Assembly (NCBI RefSeq): GCF_020150815.1
Contig: NZ_CP083723.1
Coordinates: 1,550,001-1,614,000, forward strand
Direction: 5' to 3'
Origin: Haloprofundus salilacus
GTDB lineage: Archaea; Halobacteriota; Halobacteria; Halobacteriales; Haloferacaceae
Length of the DNA stretch: 64,000 nt
Below are positions 1 to 7,722 of the stretch, in pieces. The notes below the pieces were generated by a model that saw only the letters and a program-made list of their open reading frames with translations, was not told the origin of the DNA and did not search any database. Positions within the stretch are counted from its first letter, which is position 1. The number at the start of each line of letters is the position of its first letter. The position numbers and the translations under genes are program-made.

Positions 1-102
1 GAGAAGAAGACCCAGCGCGAAGTCGCCGACGTCGCGCAGGTGACCGAAGTCACCATCCGCAACCGATATCAGGAACAGATCGAAGCAATGGGCTTCCGCT
101 GA
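1..102 (+). CDS. tfb: Transcription initiation factor TFB, C-terminal fragment
   Basis: The window opens inside this gene; only the last 33 codons are present, ending at TGA 100-102. The visible segment (KKTQREVADVAQVTEVTIRN, then RYQEQIEAMG) is the end of the second cyclin fold of archaeal TFB, including the helix-turn-helix that reads the BRE next to the TATA box. TFB bridges TBP and RNA polymerase at promoters. Haloarchaea carry several TFB paralogues, so which one this is cannot be told from the tail. A 134 bp gap without visible genes separates it from the convergent Agl23-type gene. Confidence 0.9.
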   Translation, partial: EKKTQREVADVAQVTEVTIRNRYQEQIEAMGFR

Positions 103-236
103 ACAGTCTGCAATCCGAAACGACCTCTCGCGTTCTCGACGGCGGTGACGCGACCGCCGCAAAATCATTCACGTACTTGCCAGCAGTGCGTCCGTCACCC
201 TCGAGGACGTGTGAGACTGCGGAGACGTCCGGCCGC

Positions 237-1883
237 TCACTGTAGCACGAAGACGAACACTTCGCGGTTCCACAGACCGAGTTCGTAGCCCGTTGACTCG
301 TACCCCTCCAGTTGCCGCGCGACCTGACTCCGGTTCTCGGTGTCGACGACGACGACGGCGGGTGTTCCGGTAACTGTCTCCAGGTCGCTCGGCGCGGCGA
401 CGCTCGTCTGTTGCGCGCCGAGGCGCTCGAAGTACCACGGCAACGGGAGGCGATTGCCCCACGCGTCGGAGACCGGCGGTTGCAAGTCGCCGTCGGCGCT
501 GGAGGTGTAGAACGCCTCGCCGACGTAGACGACATCCGGACCCTCTGTGCGCTCCATCGCCGCGGAAGCGTTTTCGAGCATCGGTTCGAGCGGCTGCGAG
601 GGCTGTGCGTACTGAGCGAGGCGGTCGTTGGGTCCCGGCGGCCCGTAGGCGTTCGTAGCGGCGACGCCGCCGACGTGGGCCAGCAGAACCATCGAGACGA
701 GTGCGACCGCCCCGACACGGGCCGCTTGGTCGCGCGCAAGTCCGATTCGTGCGACCCGGGCGAGCGCGGCCGCACCGAGCGCTGCCGGGAGCGTCAGCGC
801 GACGACAGTGTGGACGACGAGCCACGGGGCGAACTGTTCTGCGAGCGTCGGAACGAGGAGAAGCGAGACGCCCGCCCAGAAGGCGAAGAAGTGGAGCAGC
901 GGTCGCCGACCCCCCGTCAGATACCGGTCGTAGAAGAACGCGCCGGCGGCCAGCGCCAACACCGGCAGCGACACCGCCGCCAGCAGTTCGCCGTAGTCAG
1001 CAAGGTACGGGAGCAGTTCGTGCCCGTTCGTCCGCCGGTAGTCGATTCGGACGGCCCAGAACTTCCGGAACGAGCCGAGAAACGCCGATTCGACGGTCGT
1101 CGGAAGCGTCGTGAGGTTCCAGAGACCGACATCGCCGGAGTCGCCCGCACGGGGCGCGTAGAAGAAGAACAGCACGCCGAGTAGAACGAACAGCGAGCGC
1201 GCGAGCGGCGTCGCCCACGAGACGAGCGCGCGCCACGCGCGTTCGGCCGTCTCGACCGGGTTCGCGTCGCCGCGGACGCGGAGATGGTCGAACGTCAGAA
1301 ACGCCGCGAACGCCCAACAGAACAGCGTGACGACGGCGAACCCCGAGGTGGCGAGCGCGAGACCGACCGCGCCGACGCTGACGTAGAGATACCGGCGACG
1401 CCCACCGTCGACGACCCGGAGGAAGCAGCCGACAGCGAGCAACGCGAACGCGGCGAGAAGTACCTCGCCGCGGGCGAACCGGGAGTAGTAGAGCAACACC
1501 GGTTCGACGGCGAGGACGAGCGCGAACGCGACCGTCTCGTCATCGCGGAGACGGCTTCGGTAGAGGAGCGCGACGAGCGGGAGCAGCCCGCCGACGAGGG
1601 CGACGACGAGGCGACCGGTGAAGTCGTTTGCGCCGAGGAGCGCGAACACGTGGCGGTTCACGAGCGGAAGGAACGTCCCGCCGGCAACGGGACGGTACTC
1701 GAACGCGCCTGAGTCGAGGTAGCGAAGCGTCCAGTAGCCGACTCGCGCCTCGTCCCAGTGGAACGCTCTGGCCCCGAGACCGACGAGGCGGGCGACGAGA
1801 GCGACGACCGCGAGACCGACGACGGCGAGAGTCGCTCGGTCGAACCGGGTGAAGGCGGCGTCGTCGCGAGGATTCATGTCCAT
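237..1883 (-). CDS. Agl23-type multi-pass membrane protein (flippase activity-associated / GT39-like)
   Basis: About 548 residues with a dozen or more hydrophobic segments. The N-terminal loop (RAFHWDEARVGYWTLRYLDSG) with its acidic pair resembles the first extracytoplasmic loop of PMT/GT39-like glycosyltransferases, and overall the protein matches what is annotated in haloarchaea as flippase activity-associated protein Agl23. A role in handling lipid-linked glycans for surface protein N-glycosylation is inferred from family, not from neighbours. I chose ATG 1883; ATG 1877 is two codons on. Longer in-frame starts would run through an element at about 1895-1912 that resembles a haloarchaeal promoter. 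No other glycosylation gene is adjacent. Confidence 0.8.
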   Translation of the reverse strand: MDMNPRDDAAFTRFDRATLAVVGLAVVALVARLVGLGARAFHWDEARVGYWTLRYLDSGAFEYRPVAGGTFLPLVNRHVFALLGANDFTGRLVVALVGGLLPLVALLYRSRLRDDETVAFALVLAVEPVLLYYSRFARGEVLLAAFALLAVGCFLRVVDGGRRRYLYVSVGAVGLALATSGFAVVTLFCWAFAAFLTFDHLRVRGDANPVETAERAWRALVSWATPLARSLFVLLGVLFFFYAPRAGDSGDVGLWNLTTLPTTVESAFLGSFRKFWAVRIDYRRTNGHELLPYLADYGELLAAVSLPVLALAAGAFFYDRYLTGGRRPLLHFFAFWAGVSLLLVPTLAEQFAPWLVVHTVVALTLPAALGAAALARVARIGLARDQAARVGAVALVSMVLLAHVGGVAATNAYGPPGPNDRLAQYAQPSQPLEPMLENASAAMERTEGPDVVYVGEAFYTSSADGDLQPPVSDAWGNRLPLPWYFERLGAQQTSVAAPSDLETVTGTPAVVVVDTENRSQVARQLEGYESTGYELGLWNREVFVFVLQ

Positions 1884-2002
1884 TCCTGCCGCACCGTGGG
1901 GTAGAAGCCTTTCGGGTTCTCGTCGCTCAGCTTCGATCGCCGCGCGGACGCGACCGGAGGCCCTTCGCAACCGTCAACAAGCCGACCGGCGTAGCGCGTC
2001 GT

Positions 2003-2278
2003 ATGTCGATACTCGATTCGCTGCCGGCGCGTCCGCTCTCGGAGGCCGAACTCGCGGCGTTGAACCGCGCCGACGCCGTGGAATTAGCCATCGCCGTCGA
2101 CGAGGGCGGCCCGACGGAGGCGCTGCTGTTGGCGACGGAGTCGTGGGTGAAGGCGCTCGTGTTCGACGCCGACGGTGAGGGGTGGCGAACCGCCGAGACG
2201 GCGTCGCTCGACGAGACGGAGCGGTACGAGGCGCTCAAGCGGTGCGAGGAAGCGGTCGCGTCGCTCCGCTCGGCGTGA
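2003..2278 (+). CDS. Small conserved-type haloarchaeal protein, function unknown
   Basis: A 91-residue acidic soluble protein with no cysteines and no membrane segment. The first half alternates hydrophobic strands (VELAIAVDE, ALLLATESWVKALVFDADG), and the end is helical (ERYEALKRCEEAVASLRSA). Codon use and acidity match genuine haloarchaeal genes. It is transcribed divergently from the Agl23-type gene and lies 53 bp before uspA, so it could be cotranscribed with the stress protein. I recognise no domain and assign no function. Confidence 0.7.
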   Translation: MSILDSLPARPLSEAELAALNRADAVELAIAVDEGGPTEALLLATESWVKALVFDADGEGWRTAETASLDETERYEALKRCEEAVASLRSA

Positions 2279-2331
2279 CCGTCACGTCCATCGGGCGAGA
2301 GTTCTAATCACTCGTCTCCATACTCTCTCGT

Positions 2332-2769
2332 ATGTATGACCGAATCCTCCTCCCGACAGACGGAAGCGACGCAGCGGAATCGGCCCTTCCGCACGCACTC
2401 GAACTCGCCGAGACGTTCGACGCCGAGTTACACGTCCTCTACGTCGTCGACACGCGGACACTCGCGACGATAGACCTCGGAGCCGACGCCGTGCTGTCGA
2501 CGCTCGAAGCGGAGGGAGAGGCCGCCGTCGAACGCCTTCGGTCGCGCGCGGCCGAGACCGGTGTCGACGCTCTCGCCACCGTCGAGGCAGGGTCACCGCC
2601 GGACATCATCGTCGACTACGCCGACGACCACGACGTCGACCTCGTCGTGATGGCCACTCACGGCCGTCGCGGATGGAACCGGTATCTCCTCGGTAGCGTC
2701 ACCGAACGCGTCGTTCGGAGCTCAGACGCTCCGGTTCTCACCGCTAGACACTCCGAGCACGACGAGTAG
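2332..2769 (+). CDS. Universal stress protein, UspA family
   Basis: A 145-residue single Usp domain. The N-terminal strand ends in LLPTDGS (D10), and the nucleotide-binding loop is G111-RR-G114 followed by G121-S122-V, the pattern of ATP-binding Usp proteins, although the spacer between the second glycine and GS is the shorter six-residue form. Members are cytoplasmic dimers induced by stress; the ligand and target here are unknown. Start is ATG 2332. The gene is followed by a long gene-free stretch that begins with GC-rich hairpins, which may end its transcript. Confidence 0.93.
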   Translation: MYDRILLPTDGSDAAESALPHALELAETFDAELHVLYVVDTRTLATIDLGADAVLSTLEAEGEAAVERLRSRAAETGVDALATVEAGSPPDIIVDYADDHDVDLVVMATHGRRGWNRYLLGSVTERVVRSSDAPVLTARHSEHDE

Positions 2770-2847
2770 CGTCGGCGTGCGCTGCGTACTGGCGCAACAC
2801 CGCTCGACTCGAGACCCGAGCGCGGCTCTGTGAGTGTTGTATGCGCA

Positions 2848-2935
2848 CGGAACCGGCCGCCGTGGCGGATGCCGGTTCCGGTGTCAGAGGCATGGTCACC
2901 GCGCGCAGTCGACGGCGTACAGACGCCGTCGGACT
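2848..2935. other. Pair of strong GC-rich hairpins downstream of uspA
   Basis: Hairpin one has perfect 10-bp arms, CGGAACCGGC (2848-2857) and GCCGGTTCCG (2871-2880), with a nested CGCC/GGCG inside the 13-nt loop. Hairpin two has 8-bp arms, GACGGCGT (2911-2918) and ACGCCGTC (2923-2930), around the loop ACAG, extended by AGTC/GACT with a bulge and enclosed by CAGAG (2885-2889) and CTCTG (2934-2938). Two such structures within 90 bp suggest a structured RNA or a termination/processing region for uspA. Confidence 0.5.
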
Positions 2936-3534
2936 CTGTGGAACGTCCGGACGCGAACAGCGCCCAGCTACGCCGGTAACCGGGAAGACGGATGCACCTC
3001 TCACGCATAACTGTTTCCCAGACAGTCGCAGTTCGAGTACGACTGTCGCGCGTCGCGTTCGTCCGGCGACGAATCACTCATACGAACAGTGCCATTCCGG
3101 ACGGGTTGTAACCGACAGGACGGTCACCGTCGAGGGGCTGAACACGCCGTCCCTACGGGGAGACAATCGTAGCGTAACCGGTGCCCCACGTCGATTACGA
3201 TGCCCATGACGGCGGTCGAACGGCGGGAAATACCATCTTGTCCGCCATTTGGCTGCACGTTACTTTGGGGGAGGGGGTTCTTCGATAATTTGCATCCTGG
3301 CATGGACGGTCGCCGCGCCGACGCGCAGTCCCCCTGGTACGTCGACGGCGTTCGTCCGAGAGCTTGCATGGTTCGCGTCACGGATGCGTCACCCCCGGTT
3401 CAGTACTCTCCCCCTGAATCGGACTCTTCAGATCAGTTCCTCGAAAGCGGATTTACGACCCGAGTACTCCGGAGCGACGCGAGACGGTCGTTTGCGACTC
3501 CGTCGCGCAAACATTCTATCGAGGAAGACATTTA

Positions 3535-3547
3535 GAAACGTTTATCA
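3535..3547 (+). promoter_or_regulatory. TATA/BRE-like promoter with no gene behind it
   Basis: GAAACG followed by TTTATCA matches the haloarchaeal BRE plus TATA pattern. Transcription would be expected to start about 25 bp downstream, near 3568-3572, which is where the 3572-3623 hairpin begins. No open reading frame of quality starts there. Confidence 0.5.
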
Positions 3548-3571
3548 TTGTCCTATCTAATACCCAGTTGT

Positions 3572-3623
3572 TGCTACAGAAGCCCCGGACCGCGCAAATC
3601 TGCGCGTCGGGCCTCTGCTGGCA
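3572..3623 (+). ncRNA. Candidate structured non-coding RNA (long hairpin at a promoter)
   Basis: The 5' arm runs from 3572 to 3596 and the 3' arm from 3601 to 3623. The top of the stem is perfect, CGCGCA (3591-3596) against TGCGCG (3601-3606) around the loop AATC. It continues through GCCC (3582-3585) against GGGC (3609-3612) and CAGA (3577-3580) against TCTG (3614-3617), then TGC (3572-3574) against GCA (3621-3623), with small internal loops. The hairpin sits at the start expected for the promoter at 3535-3547. It does not show RNase P, SRP or tRNA signatures that I can recognise. The 3' end of any transcript is not defined. Confidence 0.35.
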
Positions 3624-3893
3624 CACCTGACACACCACCTTCTCCGAACCCGATTGTCGAGCGATCAGCACGCGAAACCCGTTCGGAACGGACGTCGCCC
3701 TCGCAAAGGGCGCAACCGATTCGACCGACAGTGCGACGACTACAGGTAGTAACAAGCAAATCGGCTATGTCGGCGACGGCCGAATCGAATACCGATTGTC
3801 GGACACGTCGGCGGGTTCGCCACAGGCCCGCCGGCGCACGAGGCCCCGGCAATCACACGGCCACTTTCGAGCGCCGTACTCGTTTTCGACGTA

Positions 3894-4472
3894 TCATCCG
3901 GGGAGCACAAAGTTCAGCATCGCGACGACGAGACCGGCCACGCCCATCCGCGCGCCGGCGACGAACCACCGCTGTTTCGAGATCGACCCGAGGTACGCGC
4001 CGAAGGTGAACAGGAGCGCGACCCCGACGACCACCGCCGCCGCGGTTGCCTGCGCCATCGTGAACGCGATTCCTTCGAGTAGGAACGGCGTGAGCGGCAG
4101 CACCGACCCGAGCACGGGACCGAGCACGCTCATCGTCGCGTTCGCCAGTCGGGCGGCGTCCTGTTCGGACTCGACGCGCGTATCGCCGAGGTCGCGCAGC
4201 ATTGCGTCCTCCAACTCCTGTCGTTCGATTCGCTTCTCGGCGCGCTCTATCTCCCAGACACTCCAGGCGCCGGAGGTGCCGAGTCCGATCGTCGCGCCGA
4301 CGCCGATTTTCGCGACCGTAACTCCCTCCGGGATGCCCGAGAGAAACGCCCCGATGACGACGCCGATGGCCGTCAACGTCCCATCGAATCCGTTCGAGAT
4401 GAAGTACCGGCGCGAAATCGGGTCGCTCGCCCGTTCGAGAAACGTCCCGAGCCGCGAACTGCGCTCGGCCAT
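3894..4472 (-). CDS. VIT1/CCC1-type membrane transporter
   Basis: A 192-residue protein that begins with a family-like N-terminal motif, RYFISNGFDGTLTAIGVVIG, where VIT/CCC1 proteins carry a conserved D-G helix. Further hydrophobic helices follow, with a charged cytoplasmic segment (EIERAEKRIERQELEDAMLR) where the family has its metal-binding region. Members move Fe2+ or Mn2+. It is the second gene of a two-gene unit, 3 bp after the DUF211 gene. Substrate and direction are inferred from the family; no metal-dependent operator is evident. Confidence 0.82.
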   Translation of the reverse strand: MAERSSRLGTFLERASDPISRRYFISNGFDGTLTAIGVVIGAFLSGIPEGVTVAKIGVGATIGLGTSGAWSVWEIERAEKRIERQELEDAMLRDLGDTRVESEQDAARLANATMSVLGPVLGSVLPLTPFLLEGIAFTMAQATAAAVVVGVALLFTFGAYLGSISKQRWFVAGARMGVAGLVVAMLNFVLPG

Positions 4473-4475
4473 CGA

Positions 4476-4763
4476 TCAGTCCTGCGGCGTCTCGCTCTCT
4501 TCGACGATGTACTCGCCCGCGGCGACTTCGTCGATAGAGTGTATTGAACCCCCGAGGTCGTAGATGGTCGATTCGAGGCGTTCGTAGTCGATGTGGCCGC
4601 CCTCCACCGTCAGCTTCAGATTCTGTACCTCCTGATCGGTCTCGACGAGTTTCGCGTTCACCCCGTCGATTCCGTCGAGTCCTGCGAGCTCGGACGCCAG
4701 TTGGTCGGTCGGTGGTTCGTAGGGTTTCAACAGGTCGAGTACGACGCGGCGAATCGGTGCCAT
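4476..4763 (-). CDS. DUF211 domain protein
   Basis: A 95-residue protein matching the archaeal DUF211 family, which adopts a ferredoxin-like alpha/beta fold: IRRVVLDLLKP, VNAKLVETDQEVQNLKLTVEG, then YERLESTIYDLGGSIHSIDEV. ATG 4763 is preferred over a GTG one codon upstream. A TATA-like run at 4790-4797 lies about 27-34 bp before it. It precedes the VIT transporter gene with only 3 bp between them, so the two are almost certainly cotranscribed, and a sensing or partner role in metal transport is plausible but unproven. Confidence 0.88.
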   Translation of the reverse strand: MAPIRRVVLDLLKPYEPPTDQLASELAGLDGIDGVNAKLVETDQEVQNLKLTVEGGHIDYERLESTIYDLGGSIHSIDEVAAGEYIVEESETPQD

Positions 4764-4880
4764 CACGCTGTACGAGAGGGGCGTGTCAGGAAAAACGTAC
4801 CCCTAGACAGTTATCCGTCCTTTCGGAGGCAACAGTATCCACCATAAAGAGTTTTCTCCGGGGTTTTCGTACCGCTGAGT

Positions 4881-5213
4881 ATGACCGAGTACACCGTCGA
4901 GTTCGTTGGCACCGGCGAGAGCATCGAAGTCTCCGACAAGCAGACCATCCTGAAAGCCTGTATCGACGAGGGAATCGCACAGGAGTACTCCTGCCGCGTC
5001 GGGATGTGTCTGGCGTGTTCGGCCGAGATCGTCGAAGGCGAGGTCACTCAGCCCGCCGCGCGCGGACTCACCGAGGAGGAGGCCGAGCGGTACGCGCTCA
5101 CCTGCATGGCCCGCCCGCAGAGCGACCTGAAACTCGACCGCGGGAAGTACCCGCCGAGCATCGAAAGCGACGCGCAGGCGACCGGCGATGCGGCCGCGGC
5201 CGACGACGACTGA
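4881..5213 (+). CDS. [2Fe-2S] ferredoxin, plant type
   Basis: A 110-residue ferredoxin whose cluster ligands are clear: C38-x4-C43-x2-C46 and C75 (EYSCRVGMCLACSAEI and LTCMARP). It lacks the long N-terminal acidic insertion of the main halophilic ferredoxin, and it ends in an acidic Ala/Asp tail. It would carry single electrons in the cytoplasm. Its 3' neighbour, on the other strand, is the rhodanese-MBL gene, then a rubrerythrin-like gene, so the local context is redox and sulfur chemistry. Start is ATG 4881. Confidence 0.93.
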   Translation: MTEYTVEFVGTGESIEVSDKQTILKACIDEGIAQEYSCRVGMCLACSAEIVEGEVTQPAARGLTEEEAERYALTCMARPQSDLKLDRGKYPPSIESDAQATGDAAAADDD

Positions 5214-5292
5214 GTACCTCTTCTCTCGCTTTCTCTCGCCTGCCGAGCGCCGACACCGTCAGTTCGGGGTCGCCCTCACTCCGTCGTCTCCG

Positions 5293-6450
5293 TCAGTCCG
5301 CCGTCGCCGCGCAGTTGTTCGGGCCGAGTTCCAACTCGAACGCCTCGTCGTCGTCGACCGAACCGCGACCGAGGTTCGTTTCGATTATCTCCTCGAAGTT
5401 GTTCGGTCGCGGCGGCATCGCCGACAGCGCGTAATCGACGAACGCGTCTTCCTCCATCGACAGTGCGTCCAATCGGTCTCTCAGTTCGCCGAGCGTCGCA
5501 GTGTACGTGCCGTCTTCTTCGGGGTCGGCGTCGTCACCGTAGTGGCCGGGCGCGACCACCGTCTCGTCGGGCAGCGCGAGCACTCGCTCGTGGAGCGTCC
5601 GGTGTAGCTGTCGCGCCATCTCCTCGGCCCCGTCGTCGCCACGTTCGAGGTCGGGCCGGGCAACACTCTCGGAGAACAGCAGGTCGCCGTCAATGAGGAC
5701 CTTCCCGACCCGGTAAGCGGTCATCTCGGTCGTGTGCCCCGGTACGTGCATCGCTTCGAGCGTCGCGTCGCCGACGGTGAGTTCGTCGCTATCGCCGACC
5801 AGTTCGGCGTCGAACGCGAGTCCGCGGTCGGTCGCTCCTTCGGGTACGACCCGGACCGCGTCGCTCCGGTCGGCCACCTCGCGAACGCCGCTGACGTGGT
5901 CGGCGTGGACGTGGGTATCAAGCGCGTACCGTAGCTCTGCGGCGCGGTCGCGGGCGTCCTCGACGTAGCGGTCGGCGAACGTGCGGAGCGGATCGATAAC
6001 GGCAGCTTCGTCTCCGGAGACGACGAGGTACGCGAGACAGCCGCTCGCTGGTCGCTGGTACTGGATTACCGTCGCGCCGTCCGCGTCGGCGTCGAGTTCC
6101 TCGGCGTGGTACGCCCGCGCCCAGCCGCGCATCCCGTCTTCGAGGTTCACTGCGTCGAGGCCGTGCTCGCGGAGCGCCTCGGCCACCGTCGCGCTCGACT
6201 CGCCGCGTCCGCAGATGACGACGACCCGCTCGCCATCGTCGAACTCGGCCGCGAGGTCCCCGATTTCGTCTTTCGCCTGCGCCTGGACGAATTTCATGTA
6301 CGGGAGGTGCGTCGTCTCGACGTCGCCGCCGCCGAGCGGCCACTGGTCGGACTCGTCGCGGTTGCGCACGTCCAGTACCCGGACTCGCTCACCGGCGCGG
6401 AGCGTCTCGGCCAGCGACGACGGAGAGAGGGCGATTTCGTCGGAACTCAT
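5293..6450 (-). CDS. Rhodanese-MBL fusion (persulfide dioxygenase-like)
   Basis: A 385-residue two-domain protein. Residues 1-115 are a rhodanese domain with the active-site loop VVVICGRGESS (C80). Residues 127-330 are a metallo-beta-lactamase domain with H180-x-H182-x-D184-H185 (THVHADHVSG), then H239 (PGHT), D255 (DGDLLF) and H303 (APGHYGDD), the ligand set of ETHE1/glyoxalase II-like enzymes. Persulfide oxidation coupled to sulfur transfer is the likely chemistry. The rhodanese domain is N-terminal here, whereas many described fusions have it C-terminal. ATG 6450 starts exactly at the rhodanese domain; upstream sequence in frame is arginine-rich and non-coding. Confidence 0.88.
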   Translation of the reverse strand: MSSDEIALSPSSLAETLRAGERVRVLDVRNRDESDQWPLGGGDVETTHLPYMKFVQAQAKDEIGDLAAEFDDGERVVVICGRGESSATVAEALREHGLDAVNLEDGMRGWARAYHAEELDADADGATVIQYQRPASGCLAYLVVSGDEAAVIDPLRTFADRYVEDARDRAAELRYALDTHVHADHVSGVREVADRSDAVRVVPEGATDRGLAFDAELVGDSDELTVGDATLEAMHVPGHTTEMTAYRVGKVLIDGDLLFSESVARPDLERGDDGAEEMARQLHRTLHERVLALPDETVVAPGHYGDDADPEEDGTYTATLGELRDRLDALSMEEDAFVDYALSAMPPRPNNFEEIIETNLGRGSVDDDEAFELELGPNNCAATAD

Positions 6451-6585
6451 AGCTCGAACTACGCTGCGGGAGGTCAAAAGTCCGCGGCGGAGAGGAGACG
6501 GAGAGGACAAGATGGCGGGAAGGACGAGGTGTCGCGTAGCACGACGGGAGCAACGTTGAACTCGCGGGCCGCCGTCACGACTCCC

Positions 6586-7239
6586 ATGGACGCCACGAAG
6601 TTCCGCGAGACGGTGGAAACGTCGAAGCGAACCGAACTCGACCGATTGGGGTCGAGCCAACTGCTCGTCGCGCTGACCGACGCGGAGTTGGACGCCGAGT
6701 CGGTCCTCCGCGTCGCCGCCGGGAGCGAGGCCGCCGCCTACGGGACGTTCTCGTCGTGGGCCGACGACGAGGTGTCCGACGCGGCGCGCGAGGCGTTCGA
6801 GGCGGTGGCCGAGCAGGAGGCCGACCACCACGAGCGCGTCGTTGCCGCAATGGACGGCAGCCCAGACGAGACGCTCGAAGACGCGACCGATGCCGACGCC
6901 GGTCCGATGCACGGCTACCTCCGCGGACGCGACGACACCGTCTCGCGCGTCGCAGGTGGGATGGTCGGCCGGTCGCTGCTCTCGCTTCGGACACACACCC
7001 AGATTATCGGCTTCTTCGTCAACGAGGCCGACGAGAAACGCGCGGACCTCTTCCGGGACCTGAAAGGCGAGACGCGGGACACCCTCGACCGCGGCTTGGA
7101 ACTTCTGGAGGAAACCTGCGAAACTGACGAGGAGTGGGAGCGCGCGCGGGCGACGGCGGAGTACGTGATTCGGTTGGTGTACGACGACTACGCCGACGCG
7201 CTGGGCGAGTTGGGGTTGAATCCGAAGTCGGTATGTTAG
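6586..7239 (+). CDS. Rubrerythrin/ferritin-like family protein
   Basis: A 217-residue helical protein. The pattern of Glu and His in helices (VAAGSEAAAYGTFSSW, AVAEQEADHHERVVAAM) fits the di-iron four-helix fold of haloarchaeal proteins called rubrerythrin family, but there is no C-terminal rubredoxin domain. A role in peroxide handling or iron binding is inferred. ATG 6586 was chosen because the upstream in-frame extension is antisense to the rhodanese-MBL gene and non-coding in character. The gene is divergent from the rhodanese-MBL gene. Confidence 0.8.
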   Translation: MDATKFRETVETSKRTELDRLGSSQLLVALTDAELDAESVLRVAAGSEAAAYGTFSSWADDEVSDAAREAFEAVAEQEADHHERVVAAMDGSPDETLEDATDADAGPMHGYLRGRDDTVSRVAGGMVGRSLLSLRTHTQIIGFFVNEADEKRADLFRDLKGETRDTLDRGLELLEETCETDEEWERARATAEYVIRLVYDDYADALGELGLNPKSVC

Positions 7240-7340
7240 GTCTCACGCCGGAATCGGTGTGTTACGTCTCTACGTCGGAATCGACAGATGTCAGATGATT
7301 TCACTTATCACCGAATCGTGTGAACCTGTCTTCGGACAAC

Positions 7341-7694
7341 ATGAGCGGGACGAGCGAAGTGATACTGACGAAGAGTCGGATTCGACCCGGGAAAACCGAC
7401 CGACTCCGCGAGTGGACCGACGAGATACGGGCGCGCGAGGACGAGGCGCTCGAAACGCTCCAGCACGAGGGGATGCACGCGGAGGCCGCGTTCGTCGAGC
7501 ACGCAGAAGACGGCGATTATCTCGTCTACTACATGGAAGCCGACGACATCGAGGAGGTGTTCGAGGCGTTCGAGGAGTCGCCGCACGAAATCGACCGTGA
7601 ACACCGCGAAGTGATGCACGAGGTACTCGTCGGAGACGACGCCGAACGAACTATCGAACCGCTGTACCACCTTGTCAATCCCGAGAAGCGCTGA
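7341..7694 (+). CDS. DUF6176-type small protein
   Basis: A 117-residue acidic protein of the DUF6176 type, which has a dimeric ferredoxin-like (antibiotic monooxygenase-like) appearance: SEVILTKSRIRPGKTDRLRE, then EAAFVEHAEDGDYLVYYMEAD. Function is unknown. ATG 7341 is preferred to a GTG seven codons upstream. It ends 28 bp from the convergent sugar dehydrogenase gene. No operon partner is evident, since the rubrerythrin-like gene ends 101 bp before it and the gap holds a short degenerate duplication (GTCTCACGCCGGAATCG and GTCTCTACGTCGGAATCG). Confidence 0.78.
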   Translation: MSGTSEVILTKSRIRPGKTDRLREWTDEIRAREDEALETLQHEGMHAEAAFVEHAEDGDYLVYYMEADDIEEVFEAFEESPHEIDREHREVMHEVLVGDDAERTIEPLYHLVNPEKR

Positions 7695-7722
7695 ACATCC
7701 GGCTTCTCCGGTGTTCGGTCTC

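Larger units (their letters stand above)
2770..3893. other. 1.1 kb gene-free stretch with hairpins and a promoter
   Basis: No reading frame here looks coding: short frames on both strands are rich in Arg, Ser and Cys, lack the acidic bias of haloarchaeal proteins and match no family I know. The stretch holds two GC-rich hairpins just after uspA (2848-2880 and 2907-2935), a somewhat less GC-rich part (about 3230-3560), a good TATA/BRE element at 3535-3547 and a long hairpin at 3572-3623. It ends at the convergent VIT gene. It may hold a non-coding RNA gene or the remains of old genes. Confidence 0.6.

Noticed and set aside
3516-3755. Cys-rich minus-strand frame in the gene-free stretch
   Set aside because: Its cysteines come from the hairpin sequence, composition is not haloarchaeal, and there is no promoter or family match.
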